Notes: a model not told the origin generated them from the sequence alone. 32,168 bases of DNA from Clostridiales bacterium (GCA_003149835.1 QAMX01000097.1:1-32168); one strand, 5' to 3'. Positions 17,429-23,771 are shown, counted from the stretch's first letter. A program made the numbers and translations.

Positions 17429-17638
17429 CTAAGGCACCGGGTCGTATCCCCCCGGATGAAACGGGTGACATCTGCACACGCGCCTGAGCGCGAGCCATCC
17501 GCCCTTGACCGCGCCGTATTTCTCGACCGCTTCCAGCGCATAGGCGGAGCAGGTCGGGATATACCGGCAGCAGGGCTTTTTGTTCGGCGAAATATGCCTG
17601 CGGTAAAAGCGGATCATTGCCAAAAGAATTTTTTTCAC
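17429..17638 (-). CDS. yidD: Membrane protein insertion efficiency factor YidD
   Basis: 69 residues from GTG 17638, with AGGAGG 10 nt upstream. It contains the family pattern [20 protein letters not shown], then [12 protein letters not shown] and [13 protein letters not shown], including the conserved Cys residues. YidD is a small inner-membrane-associated protein that helps YidC-dependent insertion. It sits directly upstream of yidC, the standard arrangement. Confidence 0.95.
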   Translation of the reverse strand: MKKILLAMIRFYRRHISPNKKPCCRYIPTCSAYALEAVEKYGAVKGGWLALRRVCRCHPFHPGGYDPVP

Positions 17639-17722
17639 GCCGCTCGGTCCTCCTGAAAGCCCGCGGCCGCCCCGCCTCCCGCATCAGCAAGCGGGGACGG
17701 CGGCCCGACGGCGCGGCCGCCG

Positions 17723-18073
17723 TCAGCGGCCGCCGCTTTCCCGATACAGGCCGCCCATGTCGAACAGCCTTTTGAGCTCTCTTTCCAGCGTATGATAGTC
17801 GGCGTCTCTGGCCCTGACGCGCGCGACGATCACGAGGTCGTAGCCGGGCTTCAATTTCGGCTCTTCGAGCCGGTAGATCTCCCGCAGCCTGCGCTTGACG
17901 CGGTTCCGCACCACCGCGGAGCCGAGCTTCGTCCCCACGGTGAGGCCGAGCCTCGTGACCGGCCGCCCGGTGCGCCGGTAATACAGCGCCGCCGAGCTCT
18001 GTACAGCTCTCTTTCCCTTGTTGTATAACCTTTGAAATACCCTGTTTTCAGTCAGCGATACGGTAAACCGCAA
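17723..18073 (-). CDS. rnpA: Ribonuclease P protein component
   Basis: 116 residues from TTG 18073, chosen because AAAGGGG lies about 10 nt upstream and the length matches the family; an ATG at 18133 would add 20 residues of poor match. The RNR motif is clear (AVVRNRVKRRLREIYR), preceded by RLGLTVGTKLGSA. RnpA binds RNase P RNA and helps it recognise tRNA 5' leaders. The gene lies between rpmH and yidD. The RNase P RNA itself is not in this window. Confidence 0.92.
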   Translation of the reverse strand: MRFTVSLTENRVFQRLYNKGKRAVQSSAALYYRRTGRPVTRLGLTVGTKLGSAVVRNRVKRRLREIYRLEEPKLKPGYDLVIVARVRARDADYHTLERELKRLFDMGGLYRESGGR

Positions 18074-18261
18074 GCGCCGTTCACCCCTTTCAGGGCGCAA
18101 AAAACGATCTCCTTCCGCATGCGGGACATCCATCCCCCAGCGGGCTCACACGATCGGAACGACCGGGATTTTATCAGCCGGACGCCGGAAAACGCAGGCT
18201 CGCCGCGCTCCTCAGCGGATCGCGCCGCAGAGCGGACGCCGGCCGACCGTGTGAACGCGCT

Positions 18262-18396
18262 CTAATGCGTCAGCCTCGCTCTGCCCTTGGCGCGCCTGCG
18301 CGCCAGCACCTTGCGGCCGTTCGCCGTGCTCATTCTCTTGCGGAAGCCCGCTTCCTTGCTTCTCTGCCGCTTCTTGGGCTGATACGTTCTGAGCAT
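18262..18396 (-). CDS. rpmH: 50S ribosomal protein L34
   Basis: 44 residues: it starts [20 protein letters not shown] and ends AKGRARLTH, the invariant L34 pattern. The ATG is at 18396 with GAGGTGAGG just upstream. It is the first gene of the rpmH-rnpA-yidD-yidC-khpB unit and has a consensus promoter at 18446-18475. A 188-bp gap separates it from the rnpA start; no feature was recognised there. Confidence 0.97.
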   Translation of the reverse strand: MLRTYQPKKRQRSKEAGFRKRMSTANGRKVLARRRAKGRARLTH

Positions 18397-18445
18397 TTTC
18401 CTCACCTCGCTTGTCCTGTTTTTAAGGATATTCGCGTAGATTTTA

Positions 18446-18475
18446 ATTATATACCATGCGGAGCGAATCTGTCAA
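18446..18475 (-). promoter_or_regulatory. Consensus promoter of the rpmH unit
   Basis: On the minus strand, a perfect TTGACA (18475-18470), an 18-bp spacer and a perfect TATAAT (18451-18446). The leader to the rpmH ATG would be about 43 nt. Confidence 0.85.
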
Positions 18476-18622
18476 TAGATTTTCCGCGAAAATTTGCGCT
18501 TTGCGGGAAAAACGCCTGCTTCTCCCGCCGCGGCGCGGCGTTTCCGGCTTCTTTCAGGCCGCCGCATTCTGTCAAATTGTCCGCAAACTGCGCGAAAAAA
18601 ATATGCCGTTCGGCGCAAACTG

Positions 18623-18653
18623 TGCTATAATATCATCAGGATATTTTTCCACA
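18623..18653 (+). promoter_or_regulatory. Extended -10 promoter with adjacent DnaA-box-like site, before the alpha-galactosidase
   Basis: TGC-TATAAT at 18623-18631 gives an extended -10 without a clear -35. A DnaA-box-like TTTTCCACA lies at 18645-18653, about where transcription would begin or just after, so DnaA binding could affect this promoter. The leader runs through the mobile element at 18682-18802 to the ATG at 18834. Confidence 0.5.
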
Positions 18654-18681
18654 TCTCTAACATTTCATTTCAAGCGAAAAA

Positions 18682-18802
18682 TAGTCGATTGTAAAACTGC
18701 GCTTTACAATCGGGAGACTCGCGCCGACCGCACTCGCTGCGCTCGTTTGGCCAGCGCGAGGGCTCGAATTTGAATGGGAAAGCCAGAGTTTTACAATCGC
18801 CT
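18682..18802 (+). mobile_element. 121-bp MITE-like element, copy 1
   Basis: The core (18686-18799, 114 bp) begins CGATTGTAAAACT and ends AGTTTTACAATCG, a 13-bp terminal inverted repeat. The left end carries a second inverted copy, so 18686-18712 folds as a hairpin. An inner pair CTCGCGC/GCGCGAG spans the middle. A 15-bp direct repeat, ATTTCAAGCGAAAAA, flanks the element at 18667-18681 and 18803-18817, as expected of a target-site duplication. The reverse complement of copy 2 matches this core at about 104 of 114 positions by hand alignment. It has no coding capacity, so it must be moved by a transposase in trans. It lies in the 5' leader of the alpha-galactosidase gene, whose ribosome site begins directly after the right repeat. 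Confidence 0.8.
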
Positions 18803-18833
18803 ATTTCAAGCGAAAAAGGAAGGAGAAACGCTT

Positions 18834-19967
18834 ATGCTCGCAAAACGCCCGCCGATGGGCTGGAACTCCTGGAACACCTTCGGCCCTGACATCTCGGAGC
18901 AGCTCATCCTCGAAACCGCCGACGCGATGGTCCAAAAGGGCTACCTGGACGCAGGCTACGAATACCTCGTCATCGACGACTGCTGGTCGCTGCGCGAACG
19001 CGACGATGCCGGCCGCCTCGTCGCCGACCCTGAAAAATTCCCGCATGGGATGAAATTCGTCGCCGACTACGTCCATTCAAAGGGGCTGAAATTCGGCATG
19101 TACTCCTGCGCAGGCCTGCGCACCTGCGCCGGCTACCCGTCCAGCTACGACCATGAATACGAGGACGCGCAGACCTTCGCCGACTGGGGCGTCGATTTTC
19201 TCAAATACGACTTCTGCAACTTCCCCGCCGTCGGCAACTGCAAAATGCGCTACCACCGCATGAGCATGGCCCTCAAAGCCACCGGCCGCGACATCCTCTT
19301 CTCCGCCTGCAACTGGGGCAGCGAGGAGCCGTGGAAATGGATGGCGTCGATCGGCGCGCATATGTACCGCTCCACCGGCGACATCAACGACAGCTACAAA
19401 TCCTTTAAAGACATCGCCCTCAGCCAGATCGACAACCTCTGCATGTCCGGCTCCGGCTGCTTCAACGACCCCGACATGCTCGTCGTCGGCATGTACGGCA
19501 AGGGCAACGTCGCCTTCGGCGGCTGCACCGATACCGAATACCGCACGCATTTCGCTCTGTGGTGCCTGTTCGGGGTGCCGCTGATGATGGGCGGCGACGT
19601 GCGCAGCCTCAGCGACGCCAGCCGCAGTCTGCTTCTCAATCGGAACCTGATCGCCATCAATCAGGACGAGGAGTGCCGTCCGCCCTATCTGGCCTGCAAA
19701 AACGGCGAGCTCTACCTATTTGTGCGCCATCTCGCCGATCATGAGCTGGCCCTCGGCTATTTCAACCTCTCCGACAAGGATTCTCTGCCCGGACACACGT
19801 TTAGCTGCGCGTTCGACGATTTCGGCATCCCCTACGGCTCCGGCTACGGCCTCGACCTCACCGACGCGATTTCCGGCGAGCACGTCGGCTTCAAGCGCGA
19901 CGCCTATATCCCGCAGATCGACGCGCACGGCTGCCGCGTCTTCCGCGCCAAAATCGCGCGCGCGTGA
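18834..19967 (+). CDS. GH27 family alpha-galactosidase
   Basis: 377 residues from ATG 18834 with GGAAGGAG upstream; the frame is open back through the mobile element but that part is not coding. The N-terminus PPMGWNSWNTFG, then YLVIDDCW and MYSCAGLRTCAGYPSSYDHE, are GH27 hallmarks. The nucleophile is Asp126 in FLKYDFCN, and the acid/base by analogy with human alpha-galactosidase A is Asp183 in RSTGDIND. A C-terminal beta-sandwich follows the barrel. There is no signal peptide, so it should act inside the cell on imported alpha-galactosides; other GH27 activities are possible. Its stop overlaps the next gene. Position between rpmH and dnaA is unusual for a sugar hydrolase. Confidence 0.9.
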   Translation: MLAKRPPMGWNSWNTFGPDISEQLILETADAMVQKGYLDAGYEYLVIDDCWSLRERDDAGRLVADPEKFPHGMKFVADYVHSKGLKFGMYSCAGLRTCAGYPSSYDHEYEDAQTFADWGVDFLKYDFCNFPAVGNCKMRYHRMSMALKATGRDILFSACNWGSEEPWKWMASIGAHMYRSTGDINDSYKSFKDIALSQIDNLCMSGSGCFNDPDMLVVGMYGKGNVAFGGCTDTEYRTHFALWCLFGVPLMMGGDVRSLSDASRSLLLNRNLIAINQDEECRPPYLACKNGELYLFVRHLADHELALGYFNLSDKDSLPGHTFSCAFDDFGIPYGSGYGLDLTDAISGEHVGFKRDAYIPQIDAHGCRVFRAKIARA

Positions 19968-20203
19968 GCCAAGACCGCTGCAAGCTCTGCGGCCGCCCGC
20001 TGACGGGCGACGAGATCGCCGTTTACAGGCGCATGGTCAGCCGCGCCGCCGAGCAGTTTCTCTGCGTCTCCTGTCTGGCCAAAGAGTTCGGCGTCAGCGA
20101 GGCGCTCGTCTATGAAAAAATCGAACACTTCCGCGCCATGGGCTGCACGCTCTTCGCCGGATCCGGCCAAGCCACGGGCAATTCGGGCGTTCGCCGAACT
20201 TAG
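19964..20203 (+). CDS. Small zinc-ribbon protein of unknown function
   Basis: 79 residues from GTG 19964, overlapping the alpha-galactosidase stop (GTGA), so probably translationally coupled. Two CxxC pairs (Cys6/Cys9 and Cys34/Cys37) would bind one zinc. Between them is a helical segment (LTGDEIAVYRRMVSRAAEQF), and after them LAKEFGVSEALVYEKIEHF looks like a small helical or helix-turn-helix module. The layout resembles a family of short Clostridia proteins of unknown role. The last 13 residues are low complexity. It could be a regulator or RNA/DNA-binding factor; this is inference. Confidence 0.65.
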   Translation: MSQDRCKLCGRPLTGDEIAVYRRMVSRAAEQFLCVSCLAKEFGVSEALVYEKIEHFRAMGCTLFAGSGQATGNSGVRRT

Positions 20204-20233
20204 GTTTCCACGTTTTCCACATAGTTATCAACA
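20204..20233. other. DnaA-box-like cluster upstream of dnaA
   Basis: GTTTCCACG (20204-20212), TTTTCCACA (20213-20221) and TTATCAACA (20225-20233) lie within 30 bp. The second and third each match TTATCCACA at 8 of 9 positions. In Bacillus a DnaA-box region also lies upstream of dnaA; here it would be about 2 kb from the gene. AT-rich sequence continues to 20260. Confidence 0.5.
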
Positions 20234-20263
20234 TTCTATCCTTGTTTTATCCTCTTCTTCTCA

Positions 20264-20309
20264 CGGCGGAAAAGGCGGGACAGCTTTTGCTGTCCCGCCT
20301 TTTCCGCCG
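20264..20309. terminator. Perfect 21-bp palindrome, terminator-like
   Basis: 20264-20284 pairs perfectly with 20289-20309 around a TTTT loop. It lies 60 bp after the zinc-ribbon gene. There is no T tract directly after it on either strand, so it may stop transcription inefficiently or serve as an mRNA 3' end. Its edge is adjacent to the DnaA-box cluster. Confidence 0.5.
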
Positions 20310-20551
20310 TATTTGCGCCGCCGGGAGGCAAAACCGGCGGCTATATAAAAAAGATAGAGGGGCTTTTTTCAGCGGCCAAACGGAGAAAAACCGCTTGCAG
20401 GGTTCGGCGGCGGCCGTGGGGGCTGCCTCCACGAAGAGGCTGCACGGGTCGTTAGCGAGGAATTCGAAAACGATATGACGATATGTGGAGATCTTCATAA
20501 AATCCCGTTGCCTGCGCAGAGACAGCCCTCACGGTCGCCGGTAAGCATCCG
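20310..20551. other. Intergenic region without a recognised gene
   Basis: This stretch holds GC-rich sequence with several short inverted repeats (for example CCTC-CACGAA-GAGG around 20429-20442) and a more AT-rich right part. It does not match any small RNA I know. No open frame with a ribosome site was seen. Confidence 0.3.
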
Positions 20552-20848
20552 TCACATAAACAAACTGATCAGCTGTATCACGTCTTCTTCATCGGCCGTC
20601 TTTAAAACATCATAGGCTTGTTGTAAATAAGGCGGATATTCTTCCCCATAATAAAAAAATTCCGCCGGCGTAATTTCAAAATATTCGCAAATATAGAAAA
20701 ATTCTCGGAGCGACGGCATGGATTTTCCGGTCACGATATTGTGCACATAGCCTTTGCTATGGCCTAAATCATAGCTCATTTGATACTCCGATACGCCTTT
20801 TTTCAATCTCAGTTCCGTCACCCTGTCCCGAAACTGCTTTTCATCCAT
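20552..20848 (-). CDS. XRE-family helix-turn-helix regulator
   Basis: 98 residues from ATG 20848 (MDEKQFRDRVTELRLKKGV), with AGAGGTG upstream; a start 18 bases earlier is possible. The XRE/Cro helix-turn-helix covers residues about 6-60 (VSEYQMSYDLGHSKGYVHNIVTGKSMPSLREFFYI is spread over the motif). The tail is acidic and helical. It should bind DNA as a dimer; targets are unknown. The gene and the 480 bp after it are clearly more AT-rich than the neighbourhood, which suggests recent acquisition. The arrangement is single, with no partner toxin gene seen. Confidence 0.85.
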   Translation of the reverse strand: MDEKQFRDRVTELRLKKGVSEYQMSYDLGHSKGYVHNIVTGKSMPSLREFFYICEYFEITPAEFFYYGEEYPPYLQQAYDVLKTADEEDVIQLISLFM

Positions 20849-21057
20849 GATCTTTTCACCTCTCACCTCTATTTTCTATTATACCTTATTATTTTTTCAT
20901 TACGGTCATCAACCGTTTGCTTTTCAGCCTGTTTTAACCACTGTCAGTATCATATCCGATCTTTTTCATGAAAAATGGATCTGTAATCTCTTACCGTTCT
21001 TTTTTCATGCGCCCGCCGCTCTATTATAAACCTTTTCTTCGCTGCACTGTCATAAAA

Positions 21058-21089
21058 ATTAGCGTCGTTTTCACGAAAACGACGCTAAT
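21058..21089. repeat. Perfect 15-bp palindromic hairpin
   Basis: 21058-21072 and 21075-21089 are perfect reverse complements around AC; the practical loop is CACG. On the minus strand it is followed by TTTTATG, so it could end transcription coming from the transposase side. The surrounding 20867-21330 interval is AT-rich with no gene recognised. Confidence 0.55.
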
Positions 21090-21258
21090 AAAACGCGATT
21101 TTCTCTCATAAAAAGCCGCCGCAGCCAAACACACAGATACGTCCCGATTTTTTCTTTTATAGTATTGCATTTTGTGTTGTATCATGGTATCCTATTGATC
21201 ACGACAGAAGAAAGACAGATGACGTTTTCTGTTCATCTCCTCCTGAATTTTCTCTTGC

Positions 21259-21295
21259 AGAAGAAGAGCCGCTGATTTTTAGCGGCTCTTCTTCT
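21259..21295. terminator. Hairpin after the transposase gene
   Basis: A 15-bp perfect stem (21259-21273 with 21281-21295) with loop GATTTTT. It lies 35 bp past the transposase stop. There is no good T run on the minus strand, so it may instead be a subterminal structure recognised by the Y1 transposase, as in IS200/REP systems. Confidence 0.5.
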
Positions 21296-21330
21296 CATTT
21301 TGTATTTTTTCCGGCAATTTCGCAGACCCG

Positions 21331-21840
21331 TCAGCGGCAGCCCGCAAAGACGGACGGATAAAAGCTGTCCCGTTCCCAGTGCAAAGGATTTTCCCTGATA
21401 TACTTTCGGCAGCGCATGGAATCCCCGCGGCCGTCCATCAGCAGCTGCTGGCATTCCTGTCCCCAGACCTCTTCGCCGATCTTGCGGTTGACGAGGCGTT
21501 TCAGCGCCGTGACAAAAACGGAAATCCATTTGTTTGAATGCAGCCCGAGACGGGTGTCCGTCTCGACAGACAGCAAAATGTGCAGATGATTGGGCATGAC
21601 GACGTGCTCGCCCTGCCGAATCTGCGGATACATTTCGCGCATTTCTTTGAGCGCCTCTTCAATGATGAATCCGACGGGCGCCAGACGCACAGCTACTTTC
21701 CCCGAGGGGAGCTTTTCAATTTCGGAAAAAATACACTTTTTTTCCAACGCGCAAAGCGTCAGAAAATATTCGCTCTCGGCGCGGCGGCGTTCCTCCGCCG
21801 GCTGCTGGCCATGATATCTGATCCTATCCAATCTCTTCAC
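21331..21840 (-). CDS. REP-associated-type Y1 tyrosine transposase (RAYT-like)
   Basis: 169 residues from GTG 21840, chosen because the sequence before it does not match the family and a promoter lies just upstream; TTG 21831 is an alternative. The HUH pair is His85/His87 in MPNHLHILL, and the catalytic tyrosine is Tyr147 in CRKYIRENPLHW. The N-terminal YFLTLCALEKKCIFSEI and APVGFIIEEALKEM segments are typical of domesticated RAYT proteins. These enzymes cut and join single-stranded DNA at hairpins. No left/right IS ends were identified, so it may be a stand-alone gene. It lies within the region bounded by the two 121-bp elements. Confidence 0.82.
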   Translation of the reverse strand: MKRLDRIRYHGQQPAEERRRAESEYFLTLCALEKKCIFSEIEKLPSGKVAVRLAPVGFIIEEALKEMREMYPQIRQGEHVVMPNHLHILLSVETDTRLGLHSNKWISVFVTALKRLVNRKIGEEVWGQECQQLLMDGRGDSMRCRKYIRENPLHWERDSFYPSVFAGCR

Positions 21841-21862
21841 CGGCTTCCACGCTGTTTTGCCT

Positions 21863-21891
21863 ATTATACCACAAAAAGAAATAATTGTGAC
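21863..21891 (-). promoter_or_regulatory. Promoter for the RAYT gene
   Basis: On the minus strand, GTCACA (21891-21886, 4/6), a 17-bp spacer, then a perfect TATAAT (21868-21863). Transcription would start near 21856, leaving a very short leader to GTG 21840. Confidence 0.5.
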
Positions 21892-21989
21892 TTCAATAAA
21901 CTTTTTTTTACAGACTCGATTGATGTCGCCGCCGCACGGATCGGTCATAAAAAAACGTTTGTTTCCCAAAAAGTTTGTAAACCCCGCCC

Positions 21990-22018
21990 TTGCAAAAACG
22001 GGCAAAATCTGTTATTAT
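21990..22018 (+). promoter_or_regulatory. Candidate dnaA promoter
   Basis: TTGCAA (21990-21995, 4/6), a 17-bp spacer and TATTAT (22013-22018, 5/6). A second TATAAT lies at 22028-22033 without a -35. Either would give a leader of about 200 nt that includes mobile element copy 2. Confidence 0.5.
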
Positions 22019-22020
22019 AT

Positions 22021-22042
22021 ATAGTAGTATAATAGTAGTATA
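22021..22042 (+). repeat. Tandem ATAGTAGTATA, DnaA-trio-like
   Basis: Two exact copies of the 11-mer ATAGTAGTATA, at 22021-22031 and 22032-22042, in an AT-rich tract. The TAGTAG pattern resembles the DnaA-trio element that loads DnaA on one strand in Bacillus. No DnaA box was seen directly to its left, so the assignment is weak. It could equally be a plain promoter repeat. Confidence 0.35.
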
Positions 22043-22093
22043 AAAGTATGTCCGCGGGCCCGCGCGCAGAACCGATTGCGGCAGAACAAATTC

Positions 22094-22214
22094 AGGCGAT
22101 TGTAAAACTCTGGCTTTCCCATTCAAATTCGAGCCCTCGCGCCGGTCAAACGAGCGAAGCGATGGCGATCAGCGCGAGTTTCTCGATTGTAAAACGCAGT
22201 TTTACAATCGAATA
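22094..22214 (-). mobile_element. 121-bp MITE-like element, copy 2 (inverted, in the dnaA leader)
   Basis: Core 22097-22210 is 114 bp, the same length as copy 1, and matches it in reverse complement with about 10 mismatches. Its hairpin end (22184-22210) is a perfect 12-bp stem with a 3-nt loop, whereas copy 1 has one mismatch there. A 10-bp direct repeat GCAGAACAAA lies at 22081-22090 and 22215-22224. On the left a further TTC separates repeat and element. The flanking repeat differs from that of copy 1, so this is an independent insertion. The dnaA ribosome site (AAGGAG) begins about 5 bp after the right repeat. Confidence 0.8.
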
Positions 22215-22241
22215 GCAGAACAAACTGTGAAGGAGAAAAAC

Positions 22242-23570
22242 ATGCATTCCGCCGACGACGTATTAAAAAGCCTATTGTCTCTTTTGGAAAAGGAAATACA
22301 GAAAATTACCATTGACATCTGGTTTTCCGACGCCGCGGCCGTCGAGCTGCGGCAGGACTGTTTTATTATCCGCACCACGACGCCGTATAAAAAAGAGATC
22401 ATCACCACGCGCTACGGCGAGCTGGTGAAAAAAACGCTCGGCCAGATCTTTTCGGCGGACATGGATTTCATCGTCCTCGACGCCGACGAACCGATTCCCG
22501 GCGAGGAGGGCGGCGCGGGCGCGTCGGCTTCTCTGCCTCACATCCCGAAATTCACCTTCGACGACTTTATCGTCGGCTCGTCGAACCGCTTTGCGCACGC
22601 CGCGGCGCTCGCCGTCGCCAAAAATCCGGCCCGCGCCTACAACCCGCTGTTTATCTACGGCGGCTCCGGCCTCGGCAAAACGCATCTGATGAAGGCCATT
22701 TCCAACACCATCCGCGGCGACCGGCCGCATTTCCGCGTTTTATACCTGAAATGCGAGGATTTCACCAACGAGATGATCGCTTCGCTGCAAAAGGGCAGCG
22801 AGGGCATGGAGGAATTCCGCAGCAAATACAACGTCGCCGACGTGCTCCTGATCGACGATATCCAGTTCATCGCCGGCAAGGAGCAGACGCAGATCGAATT
22901 TTTCAACACCTTCAACACCCTTTACGACGCGCACAAGCAAATCGTCCTCACCTCCGACCGGCCGCCGCGCGAAATCTATACGCTGGACAAACGCATTCAG
23001 TCGCGCTTTGAGATGGGCCTGCTCGCCGACATCCAGCCGCCCGACTATGAGACAAAGATCGCCATTCTCAAACAGAAATGCGAGATCATCAACCTGAGCG
23101 TCTCCGACACGCTCCTCAAATACATCGCTACCAACGCGACGGCCAACGTCCGTCAGCTCGAAGGCATTCTGAACCATCTCAAAGCCGATCACGACCTGGA
23201 AGGCGGCGAGGTCACGATGGATACGGTGCGCCGCGCCATCAAGGACATCCTCATCGGCACGGGGACCAAGCCGACGCCGTCGCTGATCATCGAGGAGGTC
23301 AGCAAATACTATAACATCAACCCCGACCGCATCAAGGTCGCCAACCGCTCCAAAGATATCGTCATGCCCCGGCAGATCGCCAGCTATATTTTGCAGCAGC
23401 TCACCGACCTCTCGCTCAAAGAAATCGGCTCCGAGCTCGGCGGCCAGCACTACACCACCGTCATCAGCTCGATCAACAAAATCAAGAGCGAAATGCGCGA
23501 CAATCCCGAGGTCGCCAACATCGTCAAGGACCTCATCAGCAACCTCTCGGACGCCGACGCTTCCATATAA
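22242..23570 (+). CDS. dnaA: Chromosomal replication initiator protein DnaA
   Basis: 442 residues from ATG 22242 with AAGGAG 7-8 nt upstream; a GTG at 22227 would overlap that site. Domain I covers residues 1-75, domain II is short (about 76-100), and the AAA+ domain has Walker A GGSGLGKTH (140-148) and Walker B LLIDDIQF (202-209). Domain IV carries the DnaA signature as GGQHYTTV (400-407). Most bacteria have GGRDHTTV, so the residues matching E. coli Asp433 and His434 are His and Tyr here; those make base contacts in the DnaA box. It starts the dnaA-dnaN-yaaA-recF-remB-gyrB-gyrA block. Confidence 0.97.
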   Translation: MHSADDVLKSLLSLLEKEIQKITIDIWFSDAAAVELRQDCFIIRTTTPYKKEIITTRYGELVKKTLGQIFSADMDFIVLDADEPIPGEEGGAGASASLPHIPKFTFDDFIVGSSNRFAHAAALAVAKNPARAYNPLFIYGGSGLGKTHLMKAISNTIRGDRPHFRVLYLKCEDFTNEMIASLQKGSEGMEEFRSKYNVADVLLIDDIQFIAGKEQTQIEFFNTFNTLYDAHKQIVLTSDRPPREIYTLDKRIQSRFEMGLLADIQPPDYETKIAILKQKCEIINLSVSDTLLKYIATNATANVRQLEGILNHLKADHDLEGGEVTMDTVRRAIKDILIGTGTKPTPSLIIEEVSKYYNINPDRIKVANRSKDIVMPRQIASYILQQLTDLSLKEIGSELGGQHYTTVISSINKIKSEMRDNPEVANIVKDLISNLSDADASI

Positions 23571-23771
23571 TTTTCCACGCTTTCCTCCACATTCCACATC
23601 TTTTTTTCCACATCGTCCACGCGCGTTTTTTCCCGCATGGAAAGCATAGGATAACTCCCCGCCCCGTCCACACCGGCGTGTGGACGCGAATTTCCCCGAT
23701 TTTCCAGCAGTTCCGGAGTTTTCCACAGTACCCACAGCCCCTATAACTACGACTATAATCAATACATATAG
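23571..23771. other. Probable oriC: DnaA-box cluster between dnaA and dnaN
   Basis: Box-like sites: TTTTCCACG 23571-23579, ATTCCACA 23591-23598, TTTTCCACA 23604-23612 and 23719-23727, plus CGTCCACG 23614-23621. A perfect inverted pair CGTCCACAC/GTGTGGACG sits at 23665-23673 and 23678-23686. To its right, 23742-23771 is AT-rich (possible unwinding region) and contains TATAAT at 23754-23759, a possible -10 for dnaN. The rest of the gap to 23934 shows nothing I can name. Confidence 0.75.

Noticed and set aside
20310..20551. SRP RNA, 6S RNA or RNase P RNA
   Set aside because: The conserved core sequences of these RNAs could not be found.
18682..22214. The 121-bp pair as terminal inverted repeats of one composite transposon
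   Set aside because: Each copy has its own, different flanking direct repeat, so they are two separate insertions. A composite transposon would show one matching duplication at its outer ends.
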